This document shows positions 7,897 to 14,515 of a DNA stretch of 64,000 bases, piece after piece (the stretch's first letter is position 1; each line of letters starts with the position of its first letter). The position numbers and the translations under genes are program-made. The stretch comes from Massilia sp. IC2-477. GTDB taxonomy: Bacteria; Pseudomonadota; Gammaproteobacteria; Burkholderiales; Burkholderiaceae_D. The DNA lies in NCBI RefSeq assembly GCF_020707265.1, contig NZ_JAJFEQ010000002.1, positions 248,001 to 312,000 on the forward strand, in the 5' to 3' direction. The notes below the pieces were generated by a model. It did no database searches, had not been told where the DNA came from, and saw only the letters and a program-made list of their open reading frames with translations.

Positions 7897-9051
7897 ATGA
7901 GAAAGCATACCGAAACGATTGTCGGCGAACTGTCCACCGTGTGGTCCTGCACCAGCTTCGGCGCGCCCGAGCTGTCGGCCTATGCCGCACCCGTCATCGC
8001 CGGCGAAACCCGGCGCGGCGTGGCCCTGCTGAGCGTCGTGGCGCTGCTGTTCCTGCTGCTGGCGGCGGTCGTGTCGGCGGTGTTCAACCTGGGCGCCGGC
8101 TACACCTACACCTACTCCTTGCTGAGCGCCCTGGCGCTGCACATCTACGTCTCCAGCGCCCGCGTGGAACAGCTGCGCGCCCTGTACCTGCTGGCGATGC
8201 TGCTCCTGGTCGTGTGCGGCTCGGCGCTGGTGCTGCTGGCCCAGCGCGTCGGCCAGCTGCACACCATCCTGCTGCTGAGCGTGGCGGTGCTGATCATGCT
8301 GGTGCCGGTGGTGCCCTGGGGCGTGCGAGAAGCCGCCATGACGCTGGGGGCGATCTACCTGATGTTCACCGCGTCGACCTGGCTCAGCCGCTTCCGCTTC
8401 GCCGCGCTCGACCTGTGGGTGCTGCAGTGCCTGATGCTGACGGCCGCCATGATCTCGCTGGCGCTGGTAGGACGCGCACTCAGCCTGCGCAAGCACGACC
8501 TGAGCCTGCGCTTCGAGCTGGAACGGACGCAGCGCGAGCTGACCGACCTGGCCAACCGCGACCACCTGACCGGTTCCTGGAACCGGCGCCACATGGAGGC
8601 CGACTTCACCGCCGTGGTGGCGCGCCACCAGGCCTCGAACCTGCCCAGCTGGTTCGGCCTGTTCGACATCGACCGCTTCAAGTCGATCAACGACAGCTGC
8701 GGCCACGCCACCGGCGACGAGGTGCTGCGTGCGGTACATGCGGCGTTCGGCCAGCTGTCGGGCGACGAATACCTGGCGCGCCTCGGCGGCGACGAATTCG
8801 CCCTGCTGATGTGCGGCGACGACGTGCCGGAACGGGTGGCGCGCATGCTGGCCTCTGTAGAAGAGCGGATGCGGGCGCCGCTGCCGGCGGGTGCGCGGGT
8901 TACGGTCAGCCTCGGCCTGCTGCGCCTGCCCACTCGCGGCTGCCCTGCCTTTGACGCCGCCTATCGCCGCGCCGACGAGCTGCTGTATGAGACGAAGCGT
9001 GCCGGCGGCAACGGCATGCGCATCGGCGCCAGCGCGGAGGAAGCGGCATGA
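7897..9051 (+). CDS. Membrane-anchored diguanylate cyclase (GGDEF)
   Basis: 384 residues. About six hydrophobic segments lie between residues 45 and 200 (VALLSVVALLFLLLAAVVSAV, LLAMLLLVVCGSALVLLA and others), then a short coiled linker, then a GGDEF domain. The active-site motif RLGGDEFALL is intact (GGDEF 297-301), as are DRFKSINDSCGHATGDEVL and the start signature LANRDHLTGSWNRR. The RxxD inhibitory site expected just before the active site is absent (the Arg position is Ser), so the enzyme is probably not product-inhibited there. ATG 7897 was chosen because it follows the previous gene by 22 bases; an in-frame codon at 7846 would start inside that gene. The stop overlaps the PilM-like start in ATGA, tying cyclic-di-GMP synthesis to the machine's expression. 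Confidence 0.93.
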   Translation: MRKHTETIVGELSTVWSCTSFGAPELSAYAAPVIAGETRRGVALLSVVALLFLLLAAVVSAVFNLGAGYTYTYSLLSALALHIYVSSARVEQLRALYLLAMLLLVVCGSALVLLAQRVGQLHTILLLSVAVLIMLVPVVPWGVREAAMTLGAIYLMFTASTWLSRFRFAALDLWVLQCLMLTAAMISLALVGRALSLRKHDLSLRFELERTQRELTDLANRDHLTGSWNRRHMEADFTAVVARHQASNLPSWFGLFDIDRFKSINDSCGHATGDEVLRAVHAAFGQLSGDEYLARLGGDEFALLMCGDDVPERVARMLASVEERMRAPLPAGARVTVSLGLLRLPTRGCPAFDAAYRRADELLYETKRAGGNGMRIGASAEEAA

Positions 9052-10172
9052 ACGCACGCATCGACATGGCCGCAGTCCGCGGATTGTTCTCGCGCCTGGC
9101 GGCGCGTGGCGCGCCGGGCCTGCCGATCGGCGTCGACTTCGCCGCTGAAAGCCTGAACATGATGCAGGTCGACGCCGTCCCGGGCGGCGCCCGGGTGCGC
9201 GCGGCGGTGTCGCTGCCCTACCCGATCGAACGCAGCCGCCTGCTGGCCGACCCGCGCGCGCTGCGCGCCTTCGTGCGCGGCGCGCTGGCCGCGGCCCCAT
9301 TCTCCGGGCGCCGCATGGTGGGGGCGCTGGCGCCCAGCGAGGTGCGCATCCTGCCGCTCACCGTCAACGTGCCGGCCGGGCAGAACGAGCAGCAGGCGGT
9401 GGGGCGCGCGGTACGCGAGCAGCTCGGCGCGGCTGCAGCGGAATCGGTAGTCGATTACTACCAGGTGCGCAGCGCCGACGCTGCGGGATCCGAAAAACAG
9501 GTGCTGGCGGCGGTGGCGCCCACTGCGACCGTCGTGAACTACCTGGAGGCGCTGCGCGGCGCCGGCCTCGATCCGGTGGCACTGGACATTGGGCCGGCCG
9601 CCATCGCGCGCCTGCTGGCGGCCATGCACCGCGAAGACTACGGCCAGTCCGTCCTCCTGATCAACTTCGGCAGCACACGCAGTTATCTCACGGTGATCTG
9701 GGGCCGGCGCCTGATGCTCGACCGCGAGATCGAGCTGGGCGAAACAACGCTGGTGAGCAAGGTGGCCACTACGCTGGGGCTGGACGCACGCACGGCGCTC
9801 GCCCTGCTGCGCCAGCACGGCACCGGCGCCGTCGCGGGCCACGAGCCGGGTAGTGCAACCCCCGACATGGGGCGCACCATTCGCGAGATCCTGCATTCGG
9901 AATTCGCTGCCCTGGCCGAGGAACTGGTGCGCACCCAGGTGTACGTGGCTTCGCGCACGCGCGGCAGCACGGTCAGCAAGGTCTACCTGAACGGCAGCGT
10001 GGCGCGCTACGCCAACATCCCGCAGCGCATCGCCCAGCTGGTCCACCTGCCGGTCGAGGTGCTCGATCCGTTCACGGCCTTTGCCGACATGGACAAGGAT
10101 CGCGGCGCACAGCAGATGCACGGCATCGCGCTGGCGGCCGGGCTGGCATTACGGGGAGTAGAACATGGCTGA
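9048..10172 (+). CDS. PilM-like actin-fold assembly protein
   Basis: 374 residues. The N-terminus (GLPIGVDFAAESLNMMQV) and the nucleotide-fold motif SVLLINFGSTRSYLTVIWG are those of PilM/MshI-type actin-like ATPases, which form a cytoplasmic ring bound to PilN. The segment VNVPAGQNEQQAVGRAVREQL corresponds to the usual PilM region between the early strands. It overlaps the GGDEF gene by four bases and the PilN-like gene by eight. MSHA systems also have a PilM homologue (MshI) in this role. Confidence 0.85.
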   Translation: MNARIDMAAVRGLFSRLAARGAPGLPIGVDFAAESLNMMQVDAVPGGARVRAAVSLPYPIERSRLLADPRALRAFVRGALAAAPFSGRRMVGALAPSEVRILPLTVNVPAGQNEQQAVGRAVREQLGAAAAESVVDYYQVRSADAAGSEKQVLAAVAPTATVVNYLEALRGAGLDPVALDIGPAAIARLLAAMHREDYGQSVLLINFGSTRSYLTVIWGRRLMLDREIELGETTLVSKVATTLGLDARTALALLRQHGTGAVAGHEPGSATPDMGRTIREILHSEFAALAEELVRTQVYVASRTRGSTVSKVYLNGSVARYANIPQRIAQLVHLPVEVLDPFTAFADMDKDRGAQQMHGIALAAGLALRGVEHG

Positions 10173-10815
10173 CGTGGACATGATCCCGCGTAGTTATCGA
10201 GAAGGCTTGCGGGCGCGGCGTACGCTGTTCGCTTATGGATGCGCACTGGCCTTCGTGCTGGGCCTCGGCGGCGGCACTGCCGCCTGGGTGCGCTGGCGGC
10301 TGGCGGTGGAGACGCCGCGCCTGGAACAGCTGCGCGCCGCCACCGCGCTGGCCGAGGCGACGCGCAATCAGCTGGCGGCCGCGCAGGCGCGCAAGGAAGC
10401 CTTGCAGCAGGCCAGCAATGCGCTCGAAGCGCTGCGCGGCAGCGGGGCCGTGGCGCGGCTGGCCGGATCGATCGACGGCGCGGTCAACGATGGCGTCTGG
10501 TTCGACGGCCTGCAGTTCTCGCGCACCCAGGAACTGCTGCGCGATCCCCTGCCCCAGCCGCTGCCCGTGGGCACCCTGCAGGTGCAGGGCGCAGCCGGTG
10601 GCAGCGTCGAGCACTGGCATCTGGCGAACCGCCTCGAGATCGCAGGCCAGGCCCAGGACAACGAAGCCATGTCGCGCTTCCTCGACGCCCTGTCGGGCGA
10701 CCCGCTGCTGACGGACGTACGCTTCCTCAACAGCTCGGCCAGCAAGACCGATACCGGCGTGTCGCTCGCCTTCAGCGTGGCCGGCGCCCTGCGTCCGAAC
10801 GGGAGCACGCCATGA
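10165..10815 (+). CDS. PilN-like inner-membrane assembly protein
   Basis: 216 residues with a short cytoplasmic N-terminus (MADVDMIPRSYREGLRAR) holding a motif like the PilM-binding INLLP of PilN. One membrane helix follows (LFAYGCALAFVLGLGGGTAAW), then a coiled-coil of about 60 residues and an alpha/beta domain resembling the PilN periplasmic domain. Order and overlaps with the PilM-, PilO- and PilP-like genes match the PilMNOP module that joins the inner-membrane platform to the secretin. Confidence 0.8.
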   Translation: MADVDMIPRSYREGLRARRTLFAYGCALAFVLGLGGGTAAWVRWRLAVETPRLEQLRAATALAEATRNQLAAAQARKEALQQASNALEALRGSGAVARLAGSIDGAVNDGVWFDGLQFSRTQELLRDPLPQPLPVGTLQVQGAAGGSVEHWHLANRLEIAGQAQDNEAMSRFLDALSGDPLLTDVRFLNSSASKTDTGVSLAFSVAGALRPNGSTP

Positions 10816-11387
10816 ACGGACGCTGGACGGTAAGGGCGGCGGCGCTGCCGCTGCGCCAGCTGCACCTGGCGGGCGCCGGACTGCTCCTGATCTTCGGCTC
10901 GGCGCTGTGGTTCTATGCACTGCGCGCGCCGCTGACCCAGTTGCGCACCGTGCGTACCGAACATGCGCGTCTGGCGCAGGCCGGTAGCGACCCGCGCCTG
11001 CTGCAGGCCCAGCTGGCCGCGCTCGGCATCGAGAGCGAGGCGCTGGCACGCAAGCTGGGCGGTGCGCAGCTGGGCGCGTCGGGACCGATCGCGCCGCTGG
11101 TGGTGCAGCTGATCGGCGACGTCAACCGGCTGGCGCGCCAGCACCGCGTAGCGCTGCGCGGCAGCACGCCCGCCACCGAGCAGAAGACCATGGTGTTCAC
11201 GCAGTACGGCATCGATGCCGAGGCGACCGGCAGCTACGCCGACCTGCTGGCCTGGATGGAAGCGATCGAGCGCTCCCGCCCCAACCTGGCCATCGACCGT
11301 TTCGAGATGAGCCCGGACGAAGCCTCCGGCGCCATCCACATCCGCCTGCGCATCGCCGCCTACCGGCCGCTGGAGCCCAACTCATGA
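10812..11387 (+). CDS. PilO-like inner-membrane assembly protein
   Basis: 191 residues: a short cytoplasmic tail, one membrane helix (LHLAGAGLLLIFGSALWFYAL), a coiled region (APLTQLRTVRTEHARLAQ), then a periplasmic ferredoxin-like domain with TGSYADLLAWMEAIERSRPN, which strongly resembles the PilO/GspM fold. Four-base overlaps on both sides. Likely forms a heterodimer with the PilN-like protein. Confidence 0.8.
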   Translation: MNGRWTVRAAALPLRQLHLAGAGLLLIFGSALWFYALRAPLTQLRTVRTEHARLAQAGSDPRLLQAQLAALGIESEALARKLGGAQLGASGPIAPLVVQLIGDVNRLARQHRVALRGSTPATEQKTMVFTQYGIDAEATGSYADLLAWMEAIERSRPNLAIDRFEMSPDEASGAIHIRLRIAAYRPLEPNS

Positions 11388-11737
11388 AGCCACTTCACGT
11401 CCTCCTCGCACTGGCGCTCGCCTGCCCGGCCCTTGCCGCCCAGGCCGCGCCGCTGCGCGATCCCTTCGCACGGCCGCCGGCCCAGCCGGCGCCGCCGCCG
11501 TCAAGCGACGCGCTCGATACCGACACCTTGCCGGTACTGCGCGCCATCATGGTCGACGCAAGGCAATCGATGGCGAACATCGGCGGGCACATCGTGAGCG
11601 TAGGCGACCAGGTCGGCCCATACCATGTGCTGCGGATCGACGAGCGCAGCGTCACGCTCCTGCGTGGCAAAACCAAGAACGTACTGGCAATCGACAGGAC
11701 ACCCGATCGGGGAAGCAACAGGGAAAGCAGCGAATGA
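11384..11737 (+). CDS. PilP/MshK-like periplasmic pilot protein
   Basis: 117 residues with an N-terminal signal peptide (MKPLHVLLALALACPALAAQA), then LRDPFARPP and a small beta domain (VLRAIMVDARQSMANIGGHIVSVGDQVGPYHVLRID) typical of the homology region of PilP, GspC and MshK, which contacts the secretin. There is no convincing lipobox, so it is probably soluble periplasmic or held by its partners. Overlaps the secretin gene by four bases. Confidence 0.8.
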   Translation: MKPLHVLLALALACPALAAQAAPLRDPFARPPAQPAPPPSSDALDTDTLPVLRAIMVDARQSMANIGGHIVSVGDQVGPYHVLRIDERSVTLLRGKTKNVLAIDRTPDRGSNRESSE

Positions 11738-13071
11738 TGAAGCAGACCATCCTATCCACGGTGCTGGCCGCGATGCTGGCCGGTCAGGTAGCGGCCGCCG
11801 ATGGCGGTGCAGGCGGAGCCGGCGTCCCGGCCAGCGCCGGCACCAACCTCACTTCGCTGGTGTTCCGCGACGCCCCCATCGCCGAACTGTTCGAGATGAT
11901 CTCGCGCCGCGAGCGCATCAACATCACGCTCGGCAAGGGCGTCACCGGCAACGTGGCGATCAGCCTGTACGACGTCAGCGCGCGCCAGGCGATCCAGGCG
12001 ATCGCCGAGGCAGGCGGCTATCAGGTACTGGAACGCGAGCGCGGCTACATGATCGTCAATCCGGCCCAGGCGGCTCAGGGTGCGCAAAGCGCACCGGCTG
12101 CTTCCGGCGACCGCCGCCTCGATGTCAGGGCGCTCAAGGTGCAGTATTCGGAGCCGCAGGTGATCGCCGAGATCCTGGGCAAGCATGTCGGGATGGGCGG
12201 CAGGGTCACCGCCCTGCCGCTGCGGCGCCAGGTCATCGTCGAGGACAGCGCCGCCGGCATTGCCCGCATCGAAGCGCTGATGCGCGAGATCGACCGCCAG
12301 CCGCGCCAGATCATGATCGAAGCGAAGATCCTCGAGATCACGCTCGACGACAACCAGCAGTTCGGGGTGGACTGGCAAAAGGTGTTCAGCGCGGACGGGG
12401 TTAACCGCTTCGGCACCAGCGGGCTGGCGCAGCGCGGCGCCGGCTTCGTGTTCAACTTCGTCAACGACAACGTCAACTTCTACCTGAACGCACTGAGCAA
12501 CAAGGGCAAGGTGCGCACCCTCGCCACGCCCAAGCTGCTGACGCTGGAGAACCAGGAAGCCAGCACCAACATCGGCGACAAGCTTGGTTACCGCCTGACC
12601 ACGACGATCAACAACGTCACGAGCGAGACCATCGAATTCCTCGAGACCGGCGTCATCCTGCGCGTGACCTCGGCCGTCGACACCGACGGCAAGATCGCCA
12701 TGCGTGTGAAGCCCGAAGTGAGCTCCGGCACGGTGCTGGGCGGGATCCCGTCGAAGAAGACCACCGAGGTGAGCACGCAACTGGTGGCGGAGGACGGCCA
12801 ATCGATCCTGATCGGGGGCCTGATCAAGGCCAGCTCGGGCAACCGGCGCACCGGCGTGCCGCTGCTGGCCGACGTGCCGGTGCTGGGCAACCTGTTCGCG
12901 AACAACGAGCAGACCGGCAACCTGACCGAGACCATCGTCGTGATCACGCCGCGCATCGTGCCGACCCATGCGGAAGGCGCCGACGTGCATGAGATCGAGC
13001 GCGTGCAGCGCAACGCCCTGGAGATCCAGCAGGCCCTGGCGAAACCGGCGGCCGCGCTCGAGCGGCGCTAG
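11734..13071 (+). CDS. Short secretin (PilQ/MshL/GspD family)
   Basis: 445 residues; outer-membrane channel of the machine. A signal peptide (residues 1-20) is followed by an STN-like domain (FRDAPIAELFEMISRRERIN), a short N domain (VRALKVQYSEPQVIAEILGK) and the C-terminal secretin domain with VRTLATPKLLTLENQEAS, SIGDK-like sequence, and the family signature VPLLADVPVLGNLF. It is short for GspD because the repeated N domains are missing, and is closer to MshL. It is the last gene of the block; its stop overlaps by three bases the stop of the convergent rhodanese gene. Confidence 0.92.
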   Translation: MMKQTILSTVLAAMLAGQVAAADGGAGGAGVPASAGTNLTSLVFRDAPIAELFEMISRRERINITLGKGVTGNVAISLYDVSARQAIQAIAEAGGYQVLERERGYMIVNPAQAAQGAQSAPAASGDRRLDVRALKVQYSEPQVIAEILGKHVGMGGRVTALPLRRQVIVEDSAAGIARIEALMREIDRQPRQIMIEAKILEITLDDNQQFGVDWQKVFSADGVNRFGTSGLAQRGAGFVFNFVNDNVNFYLNALSNKGKVRTLATPKLLTLENQEASTNIGDKLGYRLTTTINNVTSETIEFLETGVILRVTSAVDTDGKIAMRVKPEVSSGTVLGGIPSKKTTEVSTQLVAEDGQSILIGGLIKASSGNRRTGVPLLADVPVLGNLFANNEQTGNLTETIVVITPRIVPTHAEGADVHEIERVQRNALEIQQALAKPAAALERR

Positions 13072-13460
13072 GTCGCCAGCGTATAGCCCTCGTCCAGCCA
13101 GCCGGTGACGCCGCCGATCATCAGCTTGACCGGGCGCCCCAGCCTGGCCAGGCGCTCGGCGCCGCGGTGCGCGCCGTTGCAGTGCGGTCCGGCGCAGTAC
13201 ACCACGAACAGGGTGTCCATCGGATACTCGCGCAGCTTCGCTTCGACGATCTTCCCCTGCGGCAGATTGAGCGCGCCCGGCACGTGGCCGCGCGCGTAGA
13301 GCTCGGGGCTGCGCACGTCGAGCAGCACGAAATCGGGCTGGCCGCCGGCAAAGGCCTGGTGCACATCGGCGCAATCGGTCTCGTAGCTGAAGGCGGAACT
13401 GAAATGGGCAAGCGCGCGGTCGCTGGGCGCGGCGGGTACGGCGGATACGGCTGAAGTCAT
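13068..13460 (-). CDS. Rhodanese-like domain protein
   Basis: 130 residues, single rhodanese domain (about 25-128). The active-site loop CAGPHCNGA carries the candidate persulfide cysteine C89, with LLDVRSPELYARGHVPGALN upstream as in sulfurtransferases. It has no signal peptide, so it acts in the cytoplasm. It is divergent from an FtrA-type regulator gene across 89 bases. This rhodanese-FtrA pairing recurs in proteobacterial genomes and suggests that the regulator controls it. Confidence 0.88.
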   Translation of the reverse strand: MTSAVSAVPAAPSDRALAHFSSAFSYETDCADVHQAFAGGQPDFVLLDVRSPELYARGHVPGALNLPQGKIVEAKLREYPMDTLFVVYCAGPHCNGAHRGAERLARLGRPVKLMIGGVTGWLDEGYTLAT

Positions 13461-13549
13461 GTGGTCCTCCTGTTGAAGAGCCTCCAGTGTGGCAGCGGGC
13501 CGGAGGACCGGCGAGTGGCCGCCCTGACAGAAACTGGTAACATCGCGCC

Positions 13550-14515
13550 ATGCCGCACCATGTCGCCATCCTCGCCTACGACGGCCTGTGCACCTTCGAA
13601 TTCGGCTGCGCCGTCGAACTGTTCGCCCTCGAGCGGCCGGAGCTTGGCGTGCCCTGGTACAGCTACGCCGTCTGTGCGGAAGAAAGCGGGCTGCTGCGCG
13701 CCGCGGGAGGCCTCTACGTGCAGGTGCCGCACGGACTGGACGCTTTTGAGGTGGCCGACACCATCGTCATCCCCGGCTGGCGCGACGCCGGCGAAGTCCC
13801 CTCCCCCGCCCTGCTCGCATCCTTGCGGCGCGCCCATGCACGCGGCGCGCGCCTGTGCACCATCTGTTCCGGCGCCTTCGTGCTCGCGCACGCCGGGCTG
13901 CTGGACGGTAAAAAAGCGACAACGCACTGGCGCTACCTCGAGCGCCTGGCGCAGGACTTCCCCGACATCGACGTGCAGCAGGGCGTGCTCTACGCCGAGG
14001 ACGGGCGCATCGTCACTTCGGCCGGCTCGGCGGCGGGCCTGGACATGCTGCTGCACCTGGTGCGCCAGGATTTCGGCCTCGACGTGGCCAACCGCGTCGC
14101 CCAGCGCCTGGTGCTTCCCGCCCACCGCGACGGCGACCAGGCGCAGCTGGTGGCGCGGCCCCTACCAGCGCCAGGGGAAGACGGCGTGGCGCAGCTGATG
14201 GACTGGGTGCGCGAGAACCTGCGCGCGCAGCACACGGTGGACTCGATGGCGGCGCAGGCCCGGCTTGGCGCCCGTACCTTCCAGCGGCGCTTCAAGGAAG
14301 CCACCTCGCTCACGCCGCTGGCCTGGCTGGTGCGCGAGCGCGTCGCGCTGGCGGCGCGCATCCTGGAGACACGCCCGCAGCTGGCGATCGAGGCAGTGGC
14401 CGACCTGTCCGGGCTGGGCTCGGCGGAGTCGCTGCGCCATCACTTCCGCAAGCACGGTCTGCCGCCGCCGGCGCGTTACCGCAATCAGGGGCGCGCGGCC
14501 TCGCGTACCGGATAA
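13550..14515 (+). CDS. ftrA: FtrA/GlxA-type AraC-family transcription regulator
   Basis: 321 residues. An N-terminal DJ-1/PfpI-like domain (about 5-170) contains the nucleophile-elbow Cys at 106 in TICSGAFVLAHAG. A C-terminal AraC helix-turn-helix domain (about 220-315) shows LGARTFQRRFKEATSLTP and AVADLSGLGSAESLRHHFRK. This is the GlxA/FtrA architecture, in which the first domain usually senses a small molecule rather than acting as an enzyme. Divergent from the rhodanese gene. Its last 31 bases overlap the 3-prime end of the convergent GH115 gene. Confidence 0.88.
   Translation: MPHHVAILAYDGLCTFEFGCAVELFALERPELGVPWYSYAVCAEESGLLRAAGGLYVQVPHGLDAFEVADTIVIPGWRDAGEVPSPALLASLRRAHARGARLCTICSGAFVLAHAGLLDGKKATTHWRYLERLAQDFPDIDVQQGVLYAEDGRIVTSAGSAAGLDMLLHLVRQDFGLDVANRVAQRLVLPAHRDGDQAQLVARPLPAPGEDGVAQLMDWVRENLRAQHTVDSMAAQARLGARTFQRRFKEATSLTPLAWLVRERVALAARILETRPQLAIEAVADLSGLGSAESLRHHFRKHGLPPPARYRNQGRAASRTG

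Noticed and set aside
130-13071. Annotating the whole block as an MSHA pilus locus
   Set aside because: MshE-, MshG-, MshI-, MshK- and MshL-like proteins are here, but MshM, MshN and MshQ are not, and there is a GspH-I-J-K-like set; kept as T2SS/T4P-like.
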